Positions 24,701 through 36,009 of a stretch of 64,000 bases of DNA are shown piece by piece (positions within the stretch are counted from its first letter, which is position 1; every line of letters begins with the position of its first letter). The notes under the pieces are model-generated. The model did not search any database, was not told the DNA's origin, and saw only the letters and a program-made list of their open reading frames with translations. The stretch covers positions 992,001-1,056,000 of the forward strand of contig JACZZP010000015.1 of the NCBI GenBank assembly GCA_015183035.1. The letters are read 5' to 3'. Source of the stretch: Meloidogyne chitwoodi (lineage: Eukaryota; Nematoda; Chromadorea; Rhabditida; Meloidogynidae). The translations under genes were made by a program, and so were the position numbers.

Positions 24701-25510
24701 TACTTATTGATTTGGAAACAAATACTGTATTTTCCGAAAATCACCCACAGAAGCATATTGTTCTTATTAATTCAGATAAATATGAAATAAAGTTGGGACA
24801 TTTTTTCTACTTTTCTGCAGCTTATTGGCAATCAAGACAGCTTTATTTAATTGGAACTTATCAGCTAATCTCTACGAATAGACGAGTTCCAATCAACACT
24901 TTTTACCTCGAAAATAAGCTTATGGTAAGATATTATTGGAATATATTGCACTAAATAATAAAAAGAGTTAAAATTAAACACTTCTGCGATAATAAGAATT
25001 TTAACTTACTTTTATTATATTTTTAAAGTTCGAAGACTATTTTTGTTGTTATATATTTCAAATGAAGGATACCCATATGAGCAAGAATTTTGGTCCAATT
25101 TTTGATTCAATGGGTCTGGTCACAAATAAAACAAAAAAAGATAAAGTAGACTGGCCCAACAAAGGACATGGTTTTGTTTGTTTTAATCCTGATTGGCAAA
25201 CAGGGATTTCTTCTCAATTAATTCTTTATTCATTGAGTTTGAATGAGGAGGCAGTTAACTATTTTTATTATTTTTATTTTCTATACAATTTTTATTGTAG
25301 CAATGTGTGACTAGTACTTGTCTCAGACAAGAAGGATTCAAATGGTGGCAACAGCAACATAAAGATGTTAATGGACTTTGCCGATGTGATGAGGTTTTGC
25401 ATTTACTTTATTCGATGAAGCAAAAAGATAAAGAAGTTTTCAACGATGAAATAAAAGAGGTTTTAAAGACTACTTTGAAGACATATCAGAAGAAAATTTC
25501 TCCCATTTAA
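21716..25510 (+). CDS. Large multi-exon protein of unknown family
   Basis: Starts MDHQQENCIKNLFPDWPEGF at an ATG directly after an acceptor-like TAAATAG. About ten exons encode roughly 600 residues. Recognisable exon peptides are FDSHGGLNLGFYCSFIVRAD, VVYEAFVECKIFVKNDDGSR, PWNTRKVENGEIVPQIVYWN, EDYFCCYIFQMKDTHM and GFKWWQQQHKDVNGLCRCDE; it ends TYQKKISPI. The sequence looks globular and mixed alpha/beta, without membrane segments or a motif I know. Two introns carry repeat insertions: one (about 21927-22634) holds a 0.6-kb foldback element, and another (about 23410-23735) has mirrored TTTCGTCCCA/TGGGACGAAA copies. The exon end near 23400 is uncertain. It is probably co-transcribed with the coiled-coil gene upstream. 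Confidence 0.62.
21945..22555. mobile_element. Foldback element, copy 2, inside an intron
   Basis: The left arm (21945-22095), containing AGTGGAATTTCGGAATGAAA and TGAGTTTGAGTGCCGAGTTA, is mirrored by the right arm (about 22395-22548), containing TAACTCGGCACTCAAACTCA and TTTCATTCCGAAATTCCACG. The loop carries GAGCTCTTTCGAATGAGCTA and CTATGGTTTTTCGA, shared with the copies at 12.4 and 47.3-47.9 kb. Confidence 0.78.
23450..23660. repeat. Short mirrored repeats in intron
   Basis: TCTGTTTCGTCCCAACAAAC and TTTTTCGTCCTACC on the left face TGTGGGACGAAATACC, TGTGGGACGAAACAACG and ATGGGATGAAAT on the right. This gives an imperfect inverted repeat of about 200 bp inside an intron of the unknown gene. 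Confidence 0.45.
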
Positions 25511-26128
25511 ATTTTTTGTCATGTACATTTATTTTCCTTTTCGAGTCTTTTTGACTTACCCAAATATTTAGTATAACTTGTGTTAACTTATTTTTTCATA
25601 TTCCACTGATGTGAGTTTCATATTCCTCTTCAATTTTGAATTTACGTAGGATTCGCAACTTATTTGACTCATTTGCTAGCTGTGAATTTAAAAATCAAAT
25701 TGTCATAAATGCTGTAATGGATACATAAGTACTTGAGAAATACCTAAATAGAAAATTTTTTCTTTATATTAGATGGTATTTATCTTTTAGAGTATTTATG
25801 ATACTTAATACATTAGTTTGTTGAATAAAAATTACATTTTGTTATCTAGTATTTTTAAATATTAATTTACATTAATTTTGTAATTTATATTTATCCAATA
25901 CATATAACATTTTTTGAACATATTCCACTCTTTTCAAAGTTAAGTGTAAATAGTTGTCTTATCAAATCGATTTTGTTTTTTATAAAATCTAGTAATCGAT
26001 CTCACTACAAATTTTGTTAGCTTTGTTATTATTACATAATGAAGAAATAGTTTCAAAAGGGAAATCCTCTTATCTTTACAACCAAAATTAAAAAAATCAT
26101 TTTATTCTTTAGCTCAAAACAGATAGAA
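25511..26128. other. Intergenic, no feature seen
   Basis: About 0.6 kb of AT-rich spacer. An acceptor-like CAAAACAG ends about 8 bp before the next ATG. No RNA gene was recognised. Confidence 0.5.
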
Positions 26129-27257
26129 ATGGCTAGCGGTGATGGGCAACAATCTTCCAACAACCCGATGTTAAATCGATTACTTGCTGTTTCTACTGAA
26201 GCACAAGGGGGCCTGTCAGACAATGTCTCGCATCTTTCTGATGAAGTTAGTAATTTATTTTAAATTCAACAATAAGTTGTTTTGATATTCGGCTCATGTC
26301 AGGTTTTTATATATTTTTATGATTTAGGATCGTGTTTGGTTAGAGAATGCATTGGAACACATTTCTGCAGATTCTGATCCAGTTAAAAAACTAAAAAGAT
26401 GGATGCAAAGATTAGAAGAAATTGAGGAGCCAAATGAAACAAATTCAGCTGATATCAATGATATTTTGGAAGAAATAGGTTTATTATAATTAATTTTCTA
26501 TACTAAATTTAAATAAGGAGATTTGGTCTGTGATATTGATTTATCTCTTATTTTTTGCAAAATTGGTGGATTACCTCTTGTAAAGAAGTTCTTGGTTTTT
26601 GAAATTTTTTAATTAAAAATATTTCAATTTTTAGGAAAAAAATTATGATCCTGTTAGTGCTTCCTTCACACATTTAATTGGAATTTTAGCACAATACAAT
26701 AATAAAGTACAACAATTGCTTTTGAAAGAACCTTTTCTTGAGCAGTGTCTTACAACTATTGGCAATGATTCAAAATCTTTGGTTAGTTTATTATTTTTAA
26801 TGAAAATATTTTTAATTTTTAGGAATATAGGCACAAAAGTGTTGGTGCTATTTCCGCTATGGTGAAAAGTTATCTACCCGCATTAATGTAGGTATTTTCT
26901 CCACAAATACAAAACAATCTTTAAAAAAGTATTTTCTAATTTTAATAAATTTAAAGTCGCTATGTACAATTGGATGGCCCAGATAAATTATATAATTGCT
27001 TCAATAAAGCTTTGGAGGATTCTGATAATGGAATGGGAAAGTTAGTACATCGATGTGCTGTAGCTGCTGTTGCAATAAAAAATAGTTTTTCTGCAGAAAG
27101 TGAGATATTTAAACTACAATTTAAAAATTTTAATTAAGTTCAAAGTATTGATTCTAATTTTCGGAAAATTTCATTAGCACCAGGAATGATGCGTTCTAAA
27201 ATTGAGGAGAGAGGAGAAGATGATTTTAAAGAAACAATTGAATTTTTAAAAGAATAA
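26129..27257 (+). CDS. HSPBP1/Fes1-type Hsp70 nucleotide exchange factor
   Basis: Cytosolic armadillo-like protein that releases ADP from Hsp70. The start MASGDGQQSSNNPMLNRLLA resembles the Fes1 N-terminus, which helps substrate release. Armadillo-like helices follow: RVWLENALEHISADSDPVKK, the family-typical DLVCDIDLSLIFCKIGGLPL, YDPVSASFTHLIGILAQYNN, then EYRHKSVGAISAMVKSYLPA and HRCAVAAVAIKNSF. The protein ends EETIEFLKE-like at 27257. Introns are short (about 40-60 bp), and the length of roughly 330 residues fits the family (human HSPBP1 is about 360). The protein appears complete. HSPBP1 versus fungal-type Fes1 naming is a matter of convention. Confidence 0.82.
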
Positions 27258-27472
27258 AAATTATCTTTAATTTTTTAGTTGTAATTTTATTTTACAAATT
27301 AAAATAATAAAAGTGCTTTTTCAATCAGTTAGCATTTATCAATGTTTGATTGAGTTGACATGAGTTTATTCAAATTAAGGTAATGATAATTTTGCTATAA
27401 AAATAGAAGAGCAATGATCATTCACTACCCATATAGTGAGAGTCGCAGAACTTCATTAAACACGAACTCATC

Positions 27473-29029
27473 ATGTCGCAAAACGCTGTTTCGCAATCTA
27501 TTGCTGCTAGGATTGGTCCTCGACGACGTAAGACAGAGAAGGAGGGAAAGTACCATGAGTTTCGAAGCTTTCGGACTGTTAGGGAGTATTTAGATTGGTG
27601 GACGCGAGACGAGGGGCGAAACTGGAAAGTTAATTCCCGGCAGTCTCATCCACGTGGTAGTGTTGAATATTGGCGATGCAAGGTAAGAATATTTTTTTAA
27701 ACATTTCTTATCTATAGGTTTAAATTGTTTTTCAGTTTCAACTAGATGGTTGTTATATTTGTCCTGCTCGTCTTCGCATTGTGATTGGATTTGATGACAG
27801 TGTTGTAGTATATCGTTCTGCTGGGTTTTCACATCAACATGAGAGAACAACTGTATTTATTATTTTTTATAATTAAAATTATTTTCCTTAATCCCTTTTT
27901 AGAAAAAACAATCAGAGGTTGTTAGTCAAGCTATTACATTGGAGCTATTTGAGGAAAATATTGGTCGATCCTTCTTTTTAGATGCACCACCACTAGAGCC
28001 AGAAGAAGAACAAGAGCATGAATTACAAATTTTGTTACTCAATGCTCGTGAAGTATTAATTCGAGTGAGGGAATTAACAGGAACAGTGGAGGGTCTTCTT
28101 CTAAATACACCTGAAATGCTTTTAACACAAACAATAGTAAATCGAGCGACTCCTGGAGAAAATGATGATGACGAGGAAGTTCCTTTTGATAATAGTGCTT
28201 CTGAGGAAGTTCTTCAAATGACGGTAAGTGAAAAATTGGTCTTAAAACTTAATTTTTTCTAATTTCTAGGCCAATCGATCAGTTCAAACTACTAATACTT
28301 CAAGATCTTTGACAGAAGCTACACAAATTCAGACACAACAAGTCATTCCATTAGAGACAAATCAAACTGTTCAATCTCCAAAACAAATAAGTGAAGGAGT
28401 TAAAGAAGTCCAAAAGGAAGTCAAAGAAGAAGTTCAAAAATCAAACGAGGTTATTCAAAAAGAAAAGGAAATTGAAACAAAGAAGCCAACAATTGTCAAT
28501 GTTTGTTCATCTGCTGTACAAATTACAACAGAAGATTCAGTTAAAACAAAATCAAAACAACTTAAACCACCAAAATTTGCAACAGAGGGTGGAATATGCT
28601 CTTCTGTGGTATGAATTAATTATTTAAAATATTCTTTTTTTTTTTAGCCTAAACCAACTCTTCCTCAAATAAATTCAAAATATATAGTGAATGATGATCC
28701 AAAAACTCAAAGTGATGAAAATGTAAAAAAGTCTGTTGTGAAATTAAAGGTAGAAACATCTAATGTGAAAACAAAACGATTGATAACTCTTAAATCACCA
28801 AAATTTGCTACAGAGGGAGGAGTGATGGGAGGATCTTCTAATGTAAGTGGAATTTTTTTAATTAAAAATTGTTTAAATAACTTTTTTTCAGGCAAAAGCG
28901 ACAACATCCACGACAACAACAAAAGAAGCAAACAGAACAAATAATAATAATAATAATGAAGAAAATAATGGTGGTGGTAATAATGTTTCTTCTTCTTCTT
29001 CTAATGCTTCTGGTAATTCAACAAACTAA
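27473..29029 (+). CDS. FLYWCH/WRKY-GCM-like zinc-finger protein with disordered tail
   Basis: The N-terminal 110 residues look like a single zinc finger of the FLYWCH/GCM class. The segment YHEFRSFRTVREYLDWWTRD is followed by SVEYWRCKFQLDGCYICPAR and then SAGFSHQHERTT, giving two or three Cys and an H-x-H pair. The class binds DNA and has been recruited from Mutator-like transposases. A helical region follows (ELQILLLNAREVLIRVRELT). The remainder is low-complexity and charged, with Gln, Lys, Asn and Ser runs. One motif is duplicated in separate exons: PPKFATEGGICSS and SPKFATEGGVMGG. The protein ends SNASGNSTN. The start at 27473 is the first ATG and gives a basic N-terminus. The target is unknown. 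The gene follows the Hsp70 exchange-factor gene by 215 bp. Confidence 0.66.
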
Positions 29030-29401
29030 TCTTATGTGAGAAGAAAGAGAGGGAATAATAATTAATATATAATATATTGGATATATGTACATATATGTAT
29101 TAACAATTAATAAATATATAATATTCTCTTTCTAAAGTTAAAAATTCCAATATTTATTTATTTTGGTTTTTTTTTGTGTTATATGTATAAAATGTATAAA
29201 TAAATAAAAATATTTTTAATAAAATTTATTTTTGTTAAAACTAATTAACTATAGTGCAACAAAAAATAAAAAATTTTTTTATTCTTTTTATTTAAATAAG
29301 TAAATATAAATTATAATTATTATGAAATAAAATGTAGATAATATTTTTAACAAGGTAATGTACAGTATCTAAAAAATAATATTAAATAATAATTTATTTG
29401 T
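29030..29401. other. Intergenic between convergent genes
   Basis: About 370 bp of 3' flank shared by the convergent zinc-finger and PAN/TSP1 genes. AT-rich, no feature. Confidence 0.5.
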
Positions 29402-32400
29402 TTACCTAAAGAATGGTCCTTTACACATTAATGGATCTTTAGCAATACATTCTCTTGATTCAAATCCAATTATTTGACCATCTTTACAGGGTTGGCTACT
29501 TGCAAAATGCTTAAAAAATAAAATTAAAAATATTATTATTTTTTTCTTTTTACTTGACAAGTTCCATTCCATTTAGACCAAATTTCTCCAATATTTTCAT
29601 TTTTTGATGTTAATATTCCAAATTGTTTTTGTTGTTTATTTAACTTAAAATAATAAAATTAATTTAATTATATATATAATTTTACATTTTGTTGTTTTTG
29701 TTCAATTTCATGTGAAGGTGAAGGAGTAATTCCAGGTGGTTTAGGTTCTTCTTTTTCTTCTTCTTCTTCTTTACTTATTTTATTATTTTTGTTATTTTCA
29801 ATTATAAGAGGAGGAGAAATTGTTGTTGATAATAATAATAATTCTTTTTTAAATATTTTTAAAATTTTATTTAAATTTGTACTTTTTTTTTTATATTTAA
29901 AAAAAAATATTTTATCAAAAAAAAAAGTTTGTAAAATATTTATTAAATAATTTTGTAATTTTTTATTTTAAAATTATTTACCATTAATTTGTTTTTTATT
30001 TTCATTAATTATTTCTTCTTCTTCTTCATAATTATTATTAGGACAATAATCAATTTGTGTAAGAGAACCTCTACATTTTTTTAAATCAAGACATTTTCTT
30101 CTTCTTATTTTTCTTTCTCCAGGAATATTACAAGGAGTCCAAGGACCCCAAAGACTAAAATAACCTTCTGACTAAATTAATTAATTAATTAATTTATTTA
30201 ATAAATTAAATTAAAATAAAACCCCATCAAAATGTTCTTCAGCAGATTGTTCATTATTTAAAGATTCTCCTAATTCTAATGGAATAAATTCTTCAAATTG
30301 TTTATTATTATTTTCATGTTTTTTATTTTCTTTTAAATTAGTAAAAATAGTTGTTGTTGGTAAAAAAGAAGAAAAAGGTAATAAATTATTCTCATTTTTT
30401 AATATTTTTAAAGGTAAAAAAGAATTAATTGTTGTAGTAGTAAATGTTTTTATATTATTATTTGTCTATATAAAATAATATAAATATTCTAATTAATTAT
30501 TTAGTAATATTTTTTTAAATAATCTTTTTTTATATTAAAATTTAAATAAAAAAACCTTTTGATTTAAATCTTTAATTAATTTTAAATTTAATTTTTTTGT
30601 TGATTCTGGTCCTTTTTTATTATTAAAAATTGTTGATTTTGTTGAATTATTATTATTATTATTTATTAATAAAGAAGAAGAATTTATTTTTATAATTTTT
30701 TCTTGAAAAGAACCATCTGAGGCACGTTCCTTTTTAAAAAATAAATTATTTTATAAAAAGATTAATAATAAGTCATTTTATTTTTTAACATTTAGTTAAT
30801 TAAAAGTGTTTTTATTAGTTTTATTTAAATTTTATTTAAATTTAATTTAAATATTAAATTATTTCACAATAATTTTAGCTCCATATTGTCTTTTTTGTTG
30901 TTTTTCTTCTTCTTCTTCTTCTTCTTTTTTAGATTTTTCTTCATTTAAATTATTATTTATTTTTTCATCTTTTTGAGGTAAAAAAACTTTAGGAAGTATT
31001 ATTTGTTGTTTTTGAATATTTTCTTTTTCTTCTTCTTTTTTTTCTTCTTCTGGTGAAACAAAAAAAGAAGAAGAAATAATTGAAGGATTAATATTATTTT
31101 TAATATTTTCTTCTTTATTTATTTCTGTTTTTGGTATTATTGTTGTTTCAGAAATTAAATTACTTTAAAAAATAAAATTAATATTTTTTTAAAATTAATT
31201 ATTAAATTTAAAAAAAATTAAAAAATAAAAATAAACTTATTATTTTGTTCTTTTTCTTTGTTATTATTTTCTAATAAAAAAGAATTATTTTCTTCAGTAA
31301 TAAATAAATTATTATTATTTAAATTAGTAGAAGTAATATTTTCTGATAATAAAGGAGATAAAGATGTTGAAACTTAAAAAAATAATTAATTTATTTTTAA
31401 ATTATTATTAAATAACCCTTTGAAGAAGTAGTAATTTCATCTTGTATTAATGCAGATGTTGTTATTGCTGAATCTTGTGATTGTGATAATTCTATTTGTT
31501 TATTATTTTCAATAACTTTATTTAAATAATTATTTATTTATTTAATTAAAATATTTACCAGAAGAAGAGGAAGAAAATAATTTATTATTAATACAAGAAT
31601 TATGAAAGAAAACAACTTTTTTGTCATCATCTTCAGGTGGTTGAAAATCATCTGGTGCAGTAATTGCAGATTCAGTATTTGTAATACATTCCCCTTCTTC
31701 ATAAAAATAAATTGCCGATAAACAATTAAATTCTTTTTCTTTAATACATTCATTAACACAAAGGGATAATGTTGGTACAGTTATTGTTGATTGGGCATAA
31801 CCTCTTAATATATAATTATCAACTCTAATAAATTCTTTATTTGCACATTCCATTGATATTTCTTCTGTTAAACAAAACTTTTCAATTAAACGATATCCCT
31901 CAGAAGATTGTCTAATTAAATCTCCATCTGGAAATGTTGTTCGTTTAAAAATACGACATTCTTGTGTTTCAATTCGATAAATAATTAATGAACCTTTTAA
32001 TTAATTTAAATTATTTTAATTTAATTATAATTTACAAAGTAATGTTCTTCCATTTTTGTCTTTATTATTTTTACAATATTCAATACATTGTTGTTCATTT
32101 ATTCCTCTAATAATAGCTGATGGATTATTATCAATAATATTTATATTATCTTTTTTTAATAAAAATAATTATTTAATTATTAAATATATAAACTCTAACC
32201 ACTAACAAAAAAAGCACTTGCTGAACCTTCACATAATGCTTAAAATTAATAATAATAATAATATTATTATTATTATTTTTAATTAAATTTAATTAAATTA
32301 TTATTAAAAAGATAATTAATTAATTAATTAAATTTAATTAATTAAATTTAAATAATTACTTACCAACTTCTACAGGTAATTTTTGAAAATTTAGTAATTG

Positions 32401-32511
32401 TTTATTATTATTACTTTCATTTTTTGATTCTTGAAATATATTTTCAGCAAAAATAAAATTGACAAAAAATAATAAAAATAAATAAAAATTAACAAATAAT
32501 TTTATAAACAT
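29402..32511 (-). CDS. Secreted PAN/apple and thrombospondin type-1 protein
   Basis: Extracellular modular protein. From ATG at 32511 it begins with a clear signal peptide (FVNFYLFLLFFVNFIFA, then ENIFQ). Two PAN/apple-like regions follow: one around INEQQCIEYCKNN and ECRIFKRTTFPDGDL, the second starting ECANKEFIRVDNYILRGYAQ with CVNECIKEKEFNCLSAIYF and FFHNSCINN. A long low-complexity stretch rich in Glu, Lys, Ser and Asn, encoded by TTC/TTA repeats on the + strand, separates them from a TSP1 repeat (FSLWGPWTPCNIPGERKIRR, then CLDLKKCRGS and DYCPNN). A degenerate second TSP1 (WSKWNGTCQHFASSQPC) ends FESRECIAKDPLMCKGPFFR at the stop. PAN plus TSP1 suggests adhesion to carbohydrate or matrix, for example in cuticle. 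About ten exons; those in the low-complexity part are uncertain. Confidence 0.75.
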
Positions 32512-34610
32512 TTTTTTTTTAAAAAATAAAAATAAATATTTATAATTAAATAAATAAAGGTAAATATTATTAAAAAGATTTTACTTTAAAAATATTCGGG
32601 AAAGTATTTTAAAAAAAGAAAAAGAGAAAATAGGGTCATTTAGTGTTGTTTTTTGTTTAATAATAAAATCCTTTAATCTATTTATTTTCAACAAAACACA
32701 CGAAAGAATTTTTTTCACTTTCAATTTTCAATATTATTTATAACCTAATGGGGAGTAAACAGCTAAAAATAATAAAATTATATATTTACTATTTATTTAT
32801 TTAAATAAAAATAAATATAAAAAAAGATTAAATTATTTAATTTTATTAAAAATTAAAGAAGAAGACAATATTTTATTTTATTAAAAATAAAATTAATAAA
32901 ATATATCTTTTTATTTTTTAAATCGCCGTAGGTTAATTTTTCAGTAATTTATTTCCCACATTAAAAAATAAAAAGTAAAAATCCGGGTCGTTGTTTCGTT
33001 TAATTATATTATTATTTTCTATGAAATAAATTCTCAGGTAAAATTAAAAAAGTGATTTTATTTTTTTTGAACTGGTTTTTCTTTTTCTTTTTTTTTAATA
33101 AATGAGAAAATTAATTAAAATTAATTTTTTATTTTTTAAAAAAAGGAAAAGTTTATATTTTAATTTTAAAAAGGAATAATAATTATATAATATTTATTTT
33201 AAATAATAATTAATTTTAAAATTAAATATTTAACAAACTAAAATATTAATTTATATTTATTTATATTTTAATTAAATTTATTTATTATTCTCCTTTCCTT
33301 TGGAAAATCAACAGTTATTCTAAATTAATTATTTAGGCATTATTATATTAAATAATAACCCAAAAATATAATAACATTGCTGATGGAACCAAAGAAAAGG
33401 GAGAAAAATTTAAAAAAATAAAATAATTATTTAAATAGTAATTTAATAAATAAATTATTATTAATTTAAAAAATAAAATATATTTTATAGCCAAATGATT
33501 TATTTAAAAAAAAAGAGTAAAGAACCAACTGGAAGAAAATTAAGAAGAAAAAGAAAAGTAAATGGCTCTTTTTTAGGAAAAGAATGGCCTTAAGTTTTTA
33601 TTTTATTTTATTATTTAAATTATATAAATGTTGCTCACACTTTTTTTATTTTTTTATGCGTTAAGACCGCCTTTTATTTTTTACAATAAATATTTATCAG
33701 ATTTATGGATAAAAGACAATACAAAAATTAAAAATGAATTAATTAATTTAAATTAAAAAAATATAAAATTAAAATATTTATTTTAAAATATTTTAATAAT
33801 ATTTAAAAACTTAAATTAAAAAATTTTTAATTATTTTAAAACTAAATATTTCTGAATTTGTTGATATTTTTATCTAATTAAATAAATAATAATTAATTTA
33901 TTCATATTTTTGTTATAATTTAATAAAATTAATTTAATTTTTTTTTCGCAACATTTAAATAATATATTTATTTATTTATTTAAAAGTTTTTTTTTATATT
34001 TTTACACATTTTATATTTTCTAGTCAAATAATTATTTTTTGCAGATGTCCAATTATTTAAAATACTTTTTTCTTTTTAACCTTTTATTTATTTTTTAATC
34101 ATTTTTACTGATCTAAAAATTCTTGGCTTTTTTTGTTTTTCTTTTATTAAATAAATAAATAAATATTTAAATATATTTAAATGTTTATTGTAATATTTAA
34201 TTCTTATATTTATTTATTAATCTTAAATTGTTTATAAAATAATAATAATTTATTTTATTTATTTAAGAAAATTAAAAATAAATATTTTTTGTTTTAAAAT
34301 ATATAGTTGTAAATATATACTAATTAATTTTTAAATATTATTTTTATAAAAAAAAAGTTATAAAAATTAATATACCTATTTATAATTTTAATTATTTTCA
34401 AAAAATTCATAAAAATTATTAAAGGATTAAATATCATTTTTTAAATAAAATAAAGATAAATTATATAATTAAAAAAATAATTAATAAAAATATTAAATTA
34501 TTTTACTAATAAAACGAACAAAAAATATAAATAAATTGACAATTATTTTTATTTTATTAATAATCAAAACCTAAAACAAATAATTCTTTTATATTTAAAT
34601 ATTTTAATTC
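32512..34610. other. 2.1-kb AT-rich intergenic desert
   Basis: Upstream of the PAN/TSP1 gene and downstream of NDUFB2. Almost entirely A/T with short TTTA, TAAT and poly-A/T tracts. No open frame above noise, tRNA-like fold or long repeat was recognised. Confidence 0.6.
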
Positions 34611-35813
34611 TCATCGGTATGTACGATAAGGCATGTCATGATTACCCCAATATTCTGGATCAGGTGCATCATCCGGTGGAATACCCAATTCTTCATCTGT
34701 TAATTCATATCCATAAGGATAATAATCGTGTCCCTAAAAATTAAGATAAAATTTAAAAATATTTTAAATTATTAATAATATACCAAAAGTAATGCGTTGT
34801 TCCAATAACAATTATAAACTAACCAAAACCTTAAAAGAATAATTTAAAATTGGTTTTCTTGATTTTTAATAAAAATTGAAATGTTATTCAATTTGTCAAT
34901 AAATTTATATAAATATTATTTAAAGAAAAAACTCCGTTTCTATGCTTATTTAGTTAAATATAAATTAATGTAATATTGGAAAATTTTTAAATAAAATTTA
35001 TTAATTAATATTCAACCGAAAATATAAAATTTTAAATAAAAGTTTTATTTGGCTTTATCAAGTTTTAATAAAAAAACAACAAACCAGAAGAAAGAAGCAG
35101 CTATTTTTGCTAAAAACCGATCCAAAAAAGGAGCTTTATAAATATGTTCAAGACGATAGTTTTCCCTATAAATTAAAAAAAAAAATTAATTTTTAAAACA
35201 AATATTTACCCGGGAAAATCTTTAGGATTTTCACCAAAACGAGGAGAACACCGATAAAATTCATCCATTATTCCCCATCGTTCAGGATCATCTAAAATTA
35301 AAAAAAATATTTTTATAAAAATTTATACATAGAAATTTTAATTTATAAAATTTAATCAAAGTAGTAACCCCAAAAAACAAAATTTTGAACAAATCTATCA
35401 AAATAGCATGCAATAAAAAATAAAAGTATTTTATTTTAAATCCTTTTTTTAAGTAATTTTGCGACTTATTATGGATTCTCAAAAAAAAATTATTTTCACG
35501 TAGATAAATATATTTAACCAAAACAAACCTAAATGTCCAATTTGGAAATTTCTATTTGGAAATTCTGAGCCCAACGGATTCTTTTCCCATCGAAATTTTA
35601 TTTGCGTAGCTTTTTTATGTTTTTCATAATCTTCTTTATCCTTAAAATTTAAAATAAAAAAAATTAATTCAATATTTATTAAACCTTAGTAATGTAATGA
35701 TAAAAAAGTTGACGCTTAGAAATAAGTTGACTGGAAAAAGCAGGCTGACATACCAATAAATTTTCTGAATTTTTAGATACGGCCAAAATTAAACTCTTTT
35801 GTAAATTATTCAT
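34611..35813 (-). CDS. NDUFB2: Mitochondrial complex I subunit NDUFB2 (AGGG), N-terminally extended
   Basis: Accessory single-span membrane subunit of NADH:ubiquinone oxidoreductase. The diagnostic part is the C-terminus: a Trp/aromatic membrane segment (AASFFWFWLVYNCYWNNALL), then LGHDYYPYGYELTDEELGIP and PDDAPDPEYWGNHDMPYRTYR. The segment TDEELGIPPDD is shared with vertebrate NDUFB2, which ends there; here about 18 residues are added. The N-terminus (MNNLQKSLILAVSKNSENLL, rich in Ser/Lys) fits a mitochondrial presequence. Between them lies an unusual stretch of roughly 90 residues, including KFRWEKNPLGSEFPNRNF and GIMDEFYRCSPRFGENPKDF, absent from mammalian NDUFB2. The total of about 190 residues is well above the mammalian 105-residue precursor. 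Five or six exons join in phase, so a nematode-specific extension is more likely than a fused gene. Confidence 0.8.
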
Positions 35814-36009
35814 TCTAAAAACTTAAAACAGAAAAAAATTAAAATAAACAAAAAGATAAATAATAGATTCTGTCTCTAATGACCTAAATGGTTAAATGAC
35901 ATAATTCCTAAATTAAATTCAAAAATTACACAAATGGTAAAGTGACAAATTGTTAAACTAAGAAATAGTACAACAGTAAAAATTAAATTGTTACACCACA
36001 ATATGCTAC

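Noticed and set aside
35288..35521. 77-codon open frame on - within NDUFB2
   Set aside because: It lies in an intron between in-phase exons and is AT-rich without motif.
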